DNA of 64,000 nt from Pseudomonadota bacterium. GTDB taxonomy: Bacteria; Desulfobacterota; Binatia; Binatales; Binataceae. Positions within the stretch are counted from its first letter, which is position 1; every line of letters starts with the position of its first letter. A program made the translations under genes and the position numbers. Below the pieces are notes generated by a model that ran no database searches, was not told the origin of the DNA, and saw only the letters and a list, made by a program, of their open reading frames with translations. Shown piece by piece: positions 52,234-62,969 of this stretch. The stretch is taken from assembly GCA_021325355.1 (NCBI GenBank), contig JAJPHI010000020.1, positions 213,473 to 277,472 on the forward strand. Reading direction: 5' to 3'.

Positions 52234-53555
52234 GCGATAACGCCGCTGAGCGAATGGCTGCTGGCGCTCTCGACGCGGACCGTCACGGTCGCGCCCGGCG
52301 TCGCGCCGGCGCGCCCGGGGAAGACTGCGGTTTTGAATTGCGGCGTCTTGCCGGCGAGCATCGCTTCACCCCGCCGCGCCGGGCCTTCGATCAGCACCGG
52401 GAACTCGCGTCCGATAAGGGCGCGATTGCGCGCGAGCCCCATCTCCTCCTGCAGCTTTATCACTTCGGCGAGACGGCGGCCTTTTTCCGCTTCGCTAACC
52501 GAATCGCCCAGGCGAAAGGCGCGGGTATGTTCGCGGCGCGAATATTTAAAAGTGAAGGCGGCGTCGTAGGCCACCGTGCGCATCAGCTCGAGAGTCGCGG
52601 CAAAGTCCTGCTCCTCCTCGCCGTGAAAGCCGACGATAATATCCGTCGAGAGCGCGATTTCAGGAATCGCCGCGCGCAGCCGCTCGACCAGGTCAAGGTA
52701 CTGCTCTCGCGTATAACCGCGCTCCATCGCCGCCAGCACGCGATTCGAACCGGACTGCACCGGCAGATGGAGATACGGTTGAATCCGGGGTTCCTCGGCC
52801 ATCGCCGCGATCAGGCGTTCGCTCATGTCGCACGGATGGGGTGAGGTGAAGCGGATGCGCTCGACGCCTTCCACCGCAGCGACCATCCGCAGCAGCGCGG
52901 CGAAATCCGTACGGTCGAAGCGATAGGCGTTGACGGTCTGACCGAGGAGGACAATCTCGCGCACGCCGGCGGCGGCGAGCGTCCTCACTTCGCGCAGGAT
53001 ATCGGCCGGCGGCACGCTCCGCTCGCGACCGCGGACGTAAGGCACGACGCAGAAACTGCAGAAGCGGTCGCATCCGCGCATGGCGGTGACGTAGGCACGG
53101 ACACTCTTTTCATATTCGGGCGCAATGTCGCCGTAGGTTTCGCCGCGGTCGAGGCGGACGTCGACGGTCGGCTCGAAGCCGCCCCGGCCCAAAAGCTCGG
53201 GCAGACGCCGGTAAGCGTCGGGGCCGGCGATCAGATCGAGCCAGGGCGCGCGCTCGATGAGGGCGGCGCGATTATGCTGCGCCATGCATCCGAGCAGGCC
53301 GAGCTGGACTTCAGGCCGGGCCTGCTTCAGCCGGGCCAGATCACTCAGGCGGCCGATCACGCGCTCTTCGGCATGCTCGCGAATCGCGCAGGTGTTGAGC
53401 AGAATCACGTCGGCCTCGGCGGGATCAGCGGTCGCATCGTAGCCGGCGCGACGCAGCACCGCCCGAACGGTTTGCGAATCGGCGATATTCATCTGGCAAC
53501 CGTAAGTTTCCAGATAAACTTTGCGCGCTGACGGCGACGTCGAAGGTTCGGTCAT
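52230..53555 (-). CDS. miaB: tRNA-2-methylthio-N6-isopentenyladenosine synthase MiaB
   Basis: 441 residues. Methylthiotransferase domain with ETYGCQMNIADSQ, a second and third Cys ligand (LLNTCAIREHAEERV, LGLLGCMAQ); radical-SAM cluster CDRFCSFC near residue 160 followed by VPYVRGRERSV; C-terminal TRAM domain. It adds the methylthio group to A37 of tRNAs reading U-starting codons, using two [4Fe-4S] clusters. The N-terminal NSQ-type motif and length identify MiaB rather than RimO or MtaB. Divergent from the 2OG oxygenase gene with 93 bases between. Confidence 0.96.
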   Translation of the reverse strand: MTEPSTSPSARKVYLETYGCQMNIADSQTVRAVLRRAGYDATADPAEADVILLNTCAIREHAEERVIGRLSDLARLKQARPEVQLGLLGCMAQHNRAALIERAPWLDLIAGPDAYRRLPELLGRGGFEPTVDVRLDRGETYGDIAPEYEKSVRAYVTAMRGCDRFCSFCVVPYVRGRERSVPPADILREVRTLAAAGVREIVLLGQTVNAYRFDRTDFAALLRMVAAVEGVERIRFTSPHPCDMSERLIAAMAEEPRIQPYLHLPVQSGSNRVLAAMERGYTREQYLDLVERLRAAIPEIALSTDIIVGFHGEEEQDFAATLELMRTVAYDAAFTFKYSRREHTRAFRLGDSVSEAEKGRRLAEVIKLQEEMGLARNRALIGREFPVLIEGPARRGEAMLAGKTPQFKTAVFPGRAGATPGATVTVRVESASSHSLSGVIA

Positions 53556-53648
53556 CGGCGAAGTCCGATTCTAGGCCAACGCGCGCCGTTCACTCAACGC
53601 AGAGCGCGGCGCCGACACGAGCCGCGCTTTCATAAAGCCGCAACTTCG

Positions 53649-54389
53649 GTGTTGAATCGACATGTGTCAGGCAACCCCGTCGCGGCGATCACCGCCCGCA
53701 CCTCGCGCATCGTCTGGAGTCGAATCGCCGAGCAGATCGATAATCTGGGCTACGCGCTGATTCCTGAGCTGCTCGAGGTGGCGGAATGCGCCGAACTGAT
53801 TGACCTCTATCCGCATCGCGAGCGTTTCCGCAGCAGAGTCGAGATGGCGCGGATGCGCTTCGGCGTGGGCGAGTACAAGTATTTTGCCGCGCCGCTGCCG
53901 CCGCTGGTGCAGGCGCTCCGGGAGACGCTCTACCCGGGCGTCGCGACGATCGCGAATGTCTGGATGGAAGCGTTGCGGCGCGAGGAACGCTTTCCCGCGA
54001 CTCTCGACGAGTTCCTCCAGCGATGTCACACGGCCGGACAGACGCGGCCGACGCCGCTGATGCTGCGCTATGCGGCGGGCGGCTACAACTGTCTCCATCA
54101 GGACCTCTACGGCGCGATTGCCTTTCCGCTGCAGTTTACGATCATGCTCAACCGCCCGGACCGGGACTTCAGCGGCGGGGAGTTTCTCCTGCTCGAACAG
54201 CGCCCGCGGGCCCAGTCCAAAGCCGAGGCCGTGCGACTTGAACAGGGAACCGCCATCCTCTTCCCCGGGCATGTTCGACCGGTGCCCGGGCGGCGCGGGT
54301 CTTCGCGCCTGAACGTGCGTCACGGCGTCAGCCGGATTCACGCAGGGGTGCGTTTCACCCTGGGGATTATCTTCCACGACGCCTCCTGA
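53649..54389 (+). CDS. 2-oxoglutarate/Fe(II)-dependent oxygenase, prolyl-4-hydroxylase-like
   Basis: 246 residues with GTG start. A double-stranded beta-helix fold with the iron triad HxD in NCLHQDLYG (His and Asp near 155-157) and the distal His in VRHGVSRI (near 227); the nearby Arg in RIHAGVRFTLGIIFHD probably binds 2-oxoglutarate. The GGEFLLLEQRPR strand is typical. It resembles the COG3826-type uncharacterised hydroxylases. Substrate is unknown. No signal peptide, so cytoplasmic. Confidence 0.85.
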   Translation: MLNRHVSGNPVAAITARTSRIVWSRIAEQIDNLGYALIPELLEVAECAELIDLYPHRERFRSRVEMARMRFGVGEYKYFAAPLPPLVQALRETLYPGVATIANVWMEALRREERFPATLDEFLQRCHTAGQTRPTPLMLRYAAGGYNCLHQDLYGAIAFPLQFTIMLNRPDRDFSGGEFLLLEQRPRAQSKAEAVRLEQGTAILFPGHVRPVPGRRGSSRLNVRHGVSRIHAGVRFTLGIIFHDAS

Positions 54390-54456
54390 GGGCGGCACCA
54401 TTGCCGATACTGACTGACGTGGTTATTTAGAGCATCGTTACTTCAGAGCATCGACG

Positions 54457-54660
54457 ATGGCTCAACGACGACCCTCATTCGAACGGCTCGAAGCGAGCCT
54501 CCTGGCCTGTCCGAAATGTCGCCGCGCGGTGCCGGTACGCAAACGGCTGCTGCTCGTACTGCCGGAGGGCGACAAGTACGAATATGTCTGTCCGGACTGC
54601 GGATCGACCTGCGGCACGACGGTCGAGAAGCCCCCGCCGGTTGGTGTCCGCTTGGGCTAG
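54457..54660 (+). CDS. zinc-ribbon miniprotein (67 aa)
   Basis: A 67-residue ORF with CPKCRR and CPDCGSTC, two CxxC knuckles about 28 residues apart, a zinc-ribbon arrangement. The N-terminus MAQRRPSFERLEASLLA and a basic middle (VRKRLLLVLPEGDKYEYV) are otherwise plain. Starts 67 bases after the oxygenase gene on the same strand. Codon use is normal. Zinc ribbons of this size bind nucleic acid or act as protein adaptors; no specific role can be assigned. Confidence 0.7.
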   Translation: MAQRRPSFERLEASLLACPKCRRAVPVRKRLLLVLPEGDKYEYVCPDCGSTCGTTVEKPPPVGVRLG

Positions 54661-54677
54661 GCTGACCCTCAGTCAGC
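54661..54677. terminator. short hairpin after the zinc-ribbon gene
   Basis: GCTGAC (54661-54666) and GTCAGC (54672-54677) form a 6-bp stem with loop CCTCA, directly after the stop codon. No T-run; weak terminator candidate for the zinc-ribbon gene, which converges on the PPOX gene. Confidence 0.25.
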
Positions 54678-54752
54678 ATCCCTGGGCTTGCCAGAGATAA
54701 ACACTGCGGCAAATAGTAGTGTTCCGCAGGCGCCGGCTATTACGCCGAGTGA

Positions 54753-55151
54753 TTAGCCCATGCCCTGCGCCGAGCTTGGCTCAATCTCGATAATGACTCG
54801 CATCTCGCCGGGCTGGCGGAACGGATACTTATCCTGCCCGAGATACTTCTTGGCGAGCGCATCAATATGGGCGTCGGCGCCGCTCTCGGTGGTCGTCGCT
54901 ACCTTGCCGCGCACCTGGAGGTAGCGATAGGGGTTGTCGGGATCCTGGATCGACAGGGCGACCGGCGCGCCGGGGCGCAGCGTGCGCGCTTTGACACGTC
55001 CGCGCGCCGTATTGACACGTAGCTTGCCGTTGGCATAGTCGAACCATACCGGCGTCACCTGGGGCGTGCCGTCTTTCATTACCGTCGCGATATGGGCAAA
55101 AGCCTTCTTGCCGCTGAGTAGATCGGTGTACTGATCCGGAATCGTTGCCAT
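54753..55151 (-). CDS. PPOX-class (pyridoxamine-oxidase fold) F420-dependent-type oxidoreductase
   Basis: 132 residues, split-barrel flavin fold. IATVMKDGTPQVTPVWFDYANGKLRVNTARGRVKARTLRPGAPVALSI (abbreviated: VTPVWFDY, NTARGRVKARTL) is the motif set of the Rv1155-like F420-dependent family, where the TARGR/K run contacts the cofactor's phosphate. Together with the LLM proteins it hints that the organism makes F420, but no F420 biosynthesis gene is in the window. Substrate unknown. Confidence 0.88.
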   Translation of the reverse strand: MATIPDQYTDLLSGKKAFAHIATVMKDGTPQVTPVWFDYANGKLRVNTARGRVKARTLRPGAPVALSIQDPDNPYRYLQVRGKVATTTESGADAHIDALAKKYLGQDKYPFRQPGEMRVIIEIEPSSAQGMG

Positions 55152-55245
55152 TGCGGGAAACTCCTTGCCGGGCGCTGTCCGATGGTCCGGCGGCGCGGGA
55201 CCGGAGTCAAGCGCGCACGCGACCTGCCGTGAGGCCAGCGCGAAC

Positions 55246-55281
55246 TATAAAATTGACTAATCAGAGCCTATCAGATAAAGC
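55246..55281 (+). promoter_or_regulatory. candidate promoter region for the bactofilin-atp unit
   Basis: An AT-rich island in GC-rich sequence. TTGACT (55253-55258) and TAAAGC (55276-55281) are 17 bases apart; an overlapping TATAAA (55246-55251) is a second possible -10. It lies 73-108 bases upstream of the bactofilin ATG, in the divergent gap with the PPOX gene. Confidence 0.4.
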
Positions 55282-55353
55282 AAAATCAGCATCTGGCGGG
55301 GGCACACGGCGCTCTGGGCCGACCGGCCAAAGACAGGCGAGAGGCGAAAGTAT

Positions 55354-55911
55354 ATGGCCCTTTTCAATAAAGACCAGGAGAAAAACGCGCGGCCCGAGGT
55401 GCAAAAGAATCCGCCGCCCGCACAACCGCCGGTCAGCCCGCCGCCGGTCACGCTCGCCCCTGCCTCGTCGCCGAATGCTGTCGCCAGTGCGGCGGCGATG
55501 CCATCACGGGCCAATTCAGGGTCCGGCGCCTATCTCGATGGTGGGGCGAAAGTCAGCGGCAAGTTATCCTTTGAGGGACCGGTCAGGATCGATGGTCAGG
55601 TGGACGGCGAGATCAACGCCCGCGACAGCCTGACGATCGGCGAAACCGCGGTAGTCACGGCGCAAATTCGCGCGGCCGCGATCGTTATTGCGGGCAAGGT
55701 CAGCGGCGATATCACCGCCACCAACCGGATCGAAATTCGCCCGGCAGCGAAGGTTGTCGGCAATCTGAACGCACCGGTGCTGGTCGTGCACGAAGGCGCG
55801 ACTTTCGAGGGCCATTGTTCGATGTCGGCGGAGGGTGCGCGCGACAGCAAGGTCACGATGTTCCCCAAGGAAGAGCGGGCGGCGCAGGTGGCGGGACAGA
55901 AACAGGCCTGA
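55354..55911 (+). CDS. bactofilin family cytoskeletal protein
   Basis: 185 residues. An N-terminal Pro/Ala-rich disordered tail (~1-55) is followed by the bactofilin beta-helix (~58-160) with its repeating hydrophobic pattern GGAKVSGKLSFEGPVRIDGQVDGEI, TAQIRAAAIVIAGKVSGDI, TNRIEIRPAAKVVGNL (abbreviated), ending in a charged C-terminus. Bactofilins polymerise without nucleotide and act in cell shape, polarity or ParABS positioning. In several deltaproteobacteria the gene sits between parAB and atpF'; here it still precedes atpF', but no parAB is upstream. Confidence 0.93.
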   Translation: MALFNKDQEKNARPEVQKNPPPAQPPVSPPPVTLAPASSPNAVASAAAMPSRANSGSGAYLDGGAKVSGKLSFEGPVRIDGQVDGEINARDSLTIGETAVVTAQIRAAAIVIAGKVSGDITATNRIEIRPAAKVVGNLNAPVLVVHEGATFEGHCSMSAEGARDSKVTMFPKEERAAQVAGQKQA

Positions 55912-55939
55912 TTCAGGAACTTGCGGCCAAAGACTCTTG

Positions 55940-55976
55940 CCCAGCGCAGACTACTCAGGTAGTAGTCTGGCGCGGG
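55940..55976 (+). repeat. strong bulged hairpin in the bactofilin-atpF' gap
   Basis: AGACTACT (55948-55955) pairs with AGTAGTCT (55961-55968) around loop CAGGT; outward, GCGC (55944-55947) pairs with GCGC (55970-55973) past a bulged G, and CCC (55940-55942) pairs with GGG (55974-55976) past a bulged A. In total 15 bp. AAAA follows, no T-run. It stands 27 bases before the atpF' start and could set the relative expression of bactofilin and ATP synthase by attenuation, processing or mRNA stability. Confidence 0.7.
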
Positions 55977-56003
55977 AAAATCTGAGAAGAAGACCGAGCA
56001 CAA

Positions 56004-56474
56004 ATGCATCTGCCGCCGGACTGGGGTACCTTCGGCACCCTACTGGTTTCATTTCTAATCTTTTGGGTTATTTTTCGGCGACTTTTTTTTGATCCGTTCC
56101 TGCGGCTGCTGGGCGACCGGGAGAACCGGCTGCGCAGTTTGAACGAGGAGACCGAGCGGCTTATCCGCGAGCAAAAGGCCCTGCTCGAGGGACGCGAGCA
56201 CGAACTCGCCGAGGTCCGACGCGAGGCTCTCAGCCGACGCGATCAGGAGCGGCGGCAGGCCGAAGAGCGCATCGAGGCGATGCTCGCCGGAGTGCGCAGC
56301 GAGACCCATGACGCCCTCGAGAAGGTGCGCGCAGAAGTCGAAGCCGAAATCGCCGCGGCGGAGCAGCAGATCGATCAGTTGGCGCGCGTGCTGGCCCGCG
56401 AACTGGCGGCGAAGGTGCTCGAACGTCCGCTCTCGGCCCGCGCGCTGCAGACGGATCATCAGGCGCCGGCTTAG
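56004..56474 (+). CDS. atpF': F0F1 ATP synthase subunit b' (second stalk subunit)
   Basis: 156 residues. One N-terminal membrane helix (about 8-28, VSFLIFWVIFRRLFFDPF), then a long charged coiled coil (about 35-145), the peripheral-stalk architecture. It precedes a second b subunit gene, and the shorter, signal-less form is the b' type found in photosynthetic bacteria and deltaproteobacteria. It forms the stator with AtpF and delta. Confidence 0.9.
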   Translation: MHLPPDWGTFGTLLVSFLIFWVIFRRLFFDPFLRLLGDRENRLRSLNEETERLIREQKALLEGREHELAEVRREALSRRDQERRQAEERIEAMLAGVRSETHDALEKVRAEVEAEIAAAEQQIDQLARVLARELAAKVLERPLSARALQTDHQAPA

Positions 56475-56496
56475 CGGTAATTTTGATGCAGGCAAG

Positions 56497-57075
56497 ATGA
56501 GGCTTTCGAAGACATCGGTAGTCATCGCGGCGGCGGGCTCGTGGTTCTATGCGACAGCGGCGCACGCCGCCGAAGGCGCGGAAGCTCAGGGAAGCTGGTT
56601 CGCGCTGATTTTCTATATCATCAATTTTGGTCTGTTCGTCTGGATTCTGCGGCGTTACGGCGCCGGACCGATCCGCGATTTCCTGCGCAAACGCGCCGGG
56701 ACGATCCGCGATAATCTCGAACGCGCGCAGACGGCGCTCGCCGAAGCGCGCCGTCTCGAGGCGCGCGCGCGCGAACTGGCGGCCGGTCTGGCGCGCGAAA
56801 AGACCCAACTGGCGGCGGACCTCGCCGAAGAGACGGCGCATCAGTTGCAACGACTCGACGAGATGGCGCGCGAGGCGATCGCGCGAATCCGGCGCGACAA
56901 CGAGAGCAGTATCGCGGCGCTGCGCGAAGCGGGCCGGCGGCGGGCGCGTCTCGCGCTGGCGGCGGCGACCGAGACGCTGGCGCGCGATCTCGTAAGGGCT
57001 GATTTCACGGCGGACGACCAGGCGCGCCTCCTCACCGGTTTTGTCGGCCGTCTCGGGCAGGAGGCCGGGCGATGA
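56497..57075 (+). CDS. atpF: F0F1 ATP synthase subunit b
   Basis: 192 residues from ATG 56497. It begins with a signal-peptide-like segment ending in AHAAEGAEAQG before the membrane helix (WFALIFYIINFGLFVWILRRYG, abbreviated), as in Geobacter-type AtpF. A coiled coil (about 60-165) follows, then the delta-binding end. The frame stays open upstream into atpF', which I discount. Overlaps atpH as ATGA. Confidence 0.93.
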   Translation: MRLSKTSVVIAAAGSWFYATAAHAAEGAEAQGSWFALIFYIINFGLFVWILRRYGAGPIRDFLRKRAGTIRDNLERAQTALAEARRLEARARELAAGLAREKTQLAADLAEETAHQLQRLDEMAREAIARIRRDNESSIAALREAGRRRARLALAAATETLARDLVRADFTADDQARLLTGFVGRLGQEAGR

Positions 57076-57608
57076 AAAGCTCGAAGGTTGCGCGTCGCTA
57101 CGCCCGCGCCCTGCTCGGACTCTCGAGCGACCAGCGCCAGCTCGAGACCTGGGGCGCGGAGATCGAAAAGCTCGCGCAGATCGTCGAATCGCCCGAGATT
57201 CTGCGCTCGATGATGTCGCCCGAGGTCGCCCCGGCGGCGAAGATGCGCGCTTTAAGCATTATCGTCGAGCGTCTCGGGCTCAGTTATCCGGTGCGCTCGT
57301 TCGCGGCAGTGGTGGCGCGCCATGGACGAATCGAGGATCTGCCGGCGATCGCCGAAGCGTATCGCCGGATGCTCGACGACCTGATGGGCCGAACGCGCGC
57401 GGTTATCACCTTCGCGCAGCCGCCCGGTGACGGCGATCTGCAGCGCGTGATCGAGGGCCTCGGCCGGATCGCGAACAAACAGATAATCCCGACGGTCCGG
57501 GTGAATCCCGCGCTGATCGGCGGCGTCGTCGTCGAGCTGGAAGCAAAGACTTATGACGGAAGCCTCGCGCGGCGTCTGGCGGAAGCCGCGCGATTGCTAT
57601 CGAGTTGA
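57072..57608 (+). CDS. atpH: F0F1 ATP synthase subunit delta
   Basis: 178 residues, the usual OSCP/delta length. N-terminal helical domain starts SSKVARRYARALLGL, and the C-terminal signature is IPTVRVNPALIGGVVVELEAKTYDGSLARRL (abbreviated: NPALIGGVVVELEAKTYDGS). It ties the peripheral stalk to the top of F1. It begins inside the last codon of atpF and ends 17 bases before atpA. Confidence 0.97.
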   Translation: MKSSKVARRYARALLGLSSDQRQLETWGAEIEKLAQIVESPEILRSMMSPEVAPAAKMRALSIIVERLGLSYPVRSFAAVVARHGRIEDLPAIAEAYRRMLDDLMGRTRAVITFAQPPGDGDLQRVIEGLGRIANKQIIPTVRVNPALIGGVVVELEAKTYDGSLARRLAEAARLLSS

Positions 57609-57624
57609 GGACTTTTAGATCATC

Positions 57625-59158
57625 ATGGCTGATATACGACCAGCAGAAATCAGTGAAATCCTAAGGAACGAAATCAAAGGCTTCGAGGGCTCGGTGGCGG
57701 TCAGCGAAACCGGCCGCGTGCTCTCGTGCGGTGACGGTATCGCCCGCATCTATGGATTGCAGAATGCGGCGGCGGGAGAACTGCTGGAGTTCCCCCACTC
57801 GATTTACGGCATCGTCCTCAATCTCGAAGAGGACAATGTCGGTGCCGCGCTGTTCGGCGACCCACAGGCGATCGGCGAAGGCGACGAGGTCAAACGCACC
57901 GGTCGTATCGCCGAGGTGCCGGTGGGCGAGGGCCTGCTGGGCCGCGTCGTCAACGCTCTCGGTCAGCCGATCGACGAGAAGGGTCCGATAAAGGCCGCCG
58001 AATCGCGGCGGATCGAGTTGAAGGCCCCGGGGATTATCAAGCGCCAGCCGGTCAAGGAGCCGCTGCAGACCGGAATCAAGGCGATCGATTCAATGATTCA
58101 GATCGGTCGGGGTCAGCGCGAATTGATTATCGGCGACCGACAGACCGGCAAGACCGCCATCGCGATCGACACGATTATCAATCAGCGCGGCCAGAACGTG
58201 CATTGTATCTATGTCGCGATCGGCCAGAAGCGTTCGACCGTCGCCCAAGTGGTCGAACGGCTGAATCGGGCCGGCGCGATGGAATACACGACGGTGGTCG
58301 CGGCGACGGCCTCCGAATCGGCGCCGCTGCAGTTTATCGCCCCCTATTCGGGCTGCACGATGGGCGAGTATTTCCGCGATAACGGCAAGCACGCGCTGCT
58401 GGTCTACGACGATCTGAGCAAGCACGCGCAGGCCTACCGCCAACTGTCGCTTTTGTTGCGCCGGCCGCCCGGCCGCGAGGCCTATCCCGGCGACGTCTTC
58501 TATCTGCACTCGCGGCTGCTCGAGCGCGCGGCGAAGATGTCGGATGAGTTCGGCGGCGGTTCGCTGACCGCGCTGCCGATTATCGAAACTCAGGCGGGCG
58601 ACGTTTCCGCCTATATTCCGACCAACGTCATTTCGATTACTGACGGCCAGATCGTGCTCGACGCCGACCTTTTCAACTCGGGCATCCGGCCCGCGGTGAA
58701 CGTCGGTCTCTCGGTTTCCCGCGTCGGGTTCTCGGCTTCGATCAAGGCCATGAAGCAGGTCGGCGGGACGCTCAAGCTCGACCTCGCGCAATATCGCGAG
58801 ATGGCGGCCTTCGCGCAGTTCGGCTCGGATCTCGACGCCACCAGCCAGCGCCTGCTCCATCGCGGGCAGCGGCTCACCGAGATGCTCAAGCAGGGGCAGT
58901 ACGAACCGCTGCCGGTCGAGAAGGAAGTCCTCATCATCTTTGCCGGCAACGAAGGATATTTCGACAAGCTGACGGTCGAACAGATAAAACCGTTCGAGCG
59001 CGATCTATACGATTATTTCGGCGCCAAGCATCAGGATTTGCTCGACGAGATTAAGAGCAAGCGCGAAATCACCGACGACCTGCGCGCGCGTCTGACGGCG
59101 GCGCTCGATGCGTACGTGCGCACCTTCGCGCCGGCGGGCGAGAATCAGCAGAGCGCCA

Positions 59159-59172
<14 letters not shown>
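57625..59172 (+). CDS. atpA: F0F1 ATP synthase subunit alpha
   Basis: 515 residues. Walker [16 protein letters not shown] near residue 170, the nucleotide site's Asp in [16 protein letters not shown], and the signature [28 protein letters not shown] [13 protein letters not shown]. Non-catalytic nucleotide-binding subunit of F1. Full length with standard N-terminal barrel ([16 protein letters not shown]). It overlaps atpG by 14 bases, so the two are translationally coupled. Confidence 0.98.
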
Positions 59173-61482
<2,310 letters not shown>

Positions 61483-61529
61483 GCCGCGCCGGCCCATCGT
61501 TCGAGCGGCAGGTTCAGCGAAAGAAATCC

Positions 61530-61952
61530 ATGGCCGAGACATTTCCCTTCAGACTCGTCAGTCCCACCGGGATCATCTACGAAGGTCCAATCGAGCAGGC
61601 CACCGCGGTCGGCGCCCTCGGTGAGTTCGGGGTGCTCGCCGAACACGTGAATTTTATCACCTCGATTGAACCCGGGCTGATTACGCTCAAGCTCGCCGAC
61701 GGTTCGTTCATCGAGTACCTGCTCTCGGGCGGGATTGCCGAGGTCAAGGACGGCGCGATGACGGTGCTGGCGACGGAAGCCCTGCCGCTCGCCGCGGTCG
61801 ATCCGGCGGCGGCCGCGCCCGAGGTCCAGCAGGCCGAGGCCCGCCTGAGTCAGATGAGCTTCTATGATCCAGGATACCAGGAGGCCGAGCAGGCCCTGCG
61901 CAATGCGCGCGCACGCGCCGAAATCGCGCATCTGAGCCGTCTCGCGCACTGA
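61530..61952 (+). CDS. atpC: F0F1 ATP synthase subunit epsilon
   Basis: 140 residues. N-terminal beta-sandwich (FPFRLVSPTGIIYEGPIEQATAVGALGEFGVLAEHVNFI, abbreviated: LVSPTG, GEFGVLAEH), then two C-terminal helices (EVQQAEARLSQM to AEIAHLSRLAH) that regulate ATP hydrolysis. It is the last gene of the operon, 48 bases after atpD, followed by a hairpin. Subunits a and c (atpB, atpE) and atpI are not in the window, as in genomes where they form a second operon. Confidence 0.96.
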   Translation: MAETFPFRLVSPTGIIYEGPIEQATAVGALGEFGVLAEHVNFITSIEPGLITLKLADGSFIEYLLSGGIAEVKDGAMTVLATEALPLAAVDPAAAAPEVQQAEARLSQMSFYDPGYQEAEQALRNARARAEIAHLSRLAH

Positions 61953-62026
61953 GCGGCGCGCGCTCGCGGCGGCCTCCGACGGCGCCGCGCCGCGTTCTCC
62001 ATCGCTTTCTTTCACGCCCTGAACGA

Positions 62027-62051
62027 GCTCGTGCGCCGGCGCCGCACGAGC
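62027..62051 (+). terminator. hairpin after the atp operon (probable terminator)
   Basis: A perfect 9-bp stem, GCTCGTGCG (62027-62035) with CGCACGAGC (62043-62051), around a 7-base loop. It sits 75 bases past the atpC stop. No T-run follows (next bases are CCTATTCG), so termination may need Rho. Confidence 0.55.
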
Positions 62052-62127
62052 CCTATTCGCGACGGGCAATTGACCCTTCACCTTGCTAAGATGCGGATGG
62101 GGACAGGACCAACATAGGGGACCGACT

Positions 62128-62946
62128 ATGGCGATCATCGCGATGACACAGCATATCGGGACGCGCGGCGTCGAGCTGGGCAAACTGACCGCCGAGGCCC
62201 TCGGCTACCGGTTTCTCACCGCCGACCAGATCATCGCGGAAACCGCGCGGCACTATGAGGTCAGACCCGAGGAGCTGGTCATCGTCGACGAGCGCCGGCC
62301 GCATTTCTGGGAACGTCTGAAAACCGATACGGCGCGGGTGGCCCGCTTCTTCCGGGCGGTCGTGCTCAAGGAGATGGCGCAGGATCGGCTCGTCGTGATT
62401 GGCCGTTCGGTCACCCACATGATGCCGGATGGATGCGGTCTCAGGATCCGGCTGACGGCGCCGCTGGCGGAGCGCGTCAAGGTTGTCGGCGCCGCCGAGG
62501 GGATCGCGCCGGCGCTGGCTGAACGGCGCGTGCGCGATTACGATCGCGAGACCCGCGCGCGCATTCAGACCCTTTTGGACATCGACCTTGACGATCCGGC
62601 GAATTTCACGCTGACGGTCAATACGGCGGCGCTGCCGATCGATGCGATTGCGGCGACGCTCTGCACGATGGCGTTGCAGTTCGAGGAGCGGGTCACCGAC
62701 GAGGATCGTCGCGCCCTGCGCGATGCGGCACTGGCGGCGGAGGTTCATGTCACCCTGATGTCCCATCCGAAGATCGGACGCGCGCCGCTTGACGTGCAGT
62801 GTGCGCGCGGCGTGATCCGGGTTAACGGGCCCGGTCTGGTGCCCCCGTGGGACGATTTGATTACCGACGTCGCCGGACAGGTCGAGGGCGTCCGCTCGGT
62901 CGAGGTCCGCGCCGAGGAACAGCCGATCCCGGTGCGGCCGAACTGA
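62128..62946 (+). CDS. cytidylate-kinase-like protein fused to a BON domain
   Basis: 272 residues from ATG 62128, which has AGGGG about 7 bases upstream. The first ~190 residues match the cytidylate-kinase-like (CMK2) family: IAMTQHIGTRGVELGKLTAEALGYRFLTADQII, VVIGRSVTHMM, then RVRDYDRETRARIQTLLDIDLDDPANFTLTVNT (abbreviated). The expected P-loop is replaced by GTRGVELGK, as in that family, so kinase activity is uncertain. The last ~75 residues form a BON-like domain (VHVTLMSHPKIGR...VDVQC-type, with VRGVIRVNG, GQVEGVRSVEVR), usually a membrane or ligand-binding module. Function unknown. Confidence 0.8.
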   Translation: MAIIAMTQHIGTRGVELGKLTAEALGYRFLTADQIIAETARHYEVRPEELVIVDERRPHFWERLKTDTARVARFFRAVVLKEMAQDRLVVIGRSVTHMMPDGCGLRIRLTAPLAERVKVVGAAEGIAPALAERRVRDYDRETRARIQTLLDIDLDDPANFTLTVNTAALPIDAIAATLCTMALQFEERVTDEDRRALRDAALAAEVHVTLMSHPKIGRAPLDVQCARGVIRVNGPGLVPPWDDLITDVAGQVEGVRSVEVRAEEQPIPVRPN

Positions 62947-62969
62947 AACTGCCCCGCGCCCTCGCGCCT

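Noticed and set aside
62070..62092. TTGACC and TAAGAT as a promoter of the kinase-like gene
   Set aside because: Only 11 bases separate the boxes, too few for a sigma-70-type promoter.
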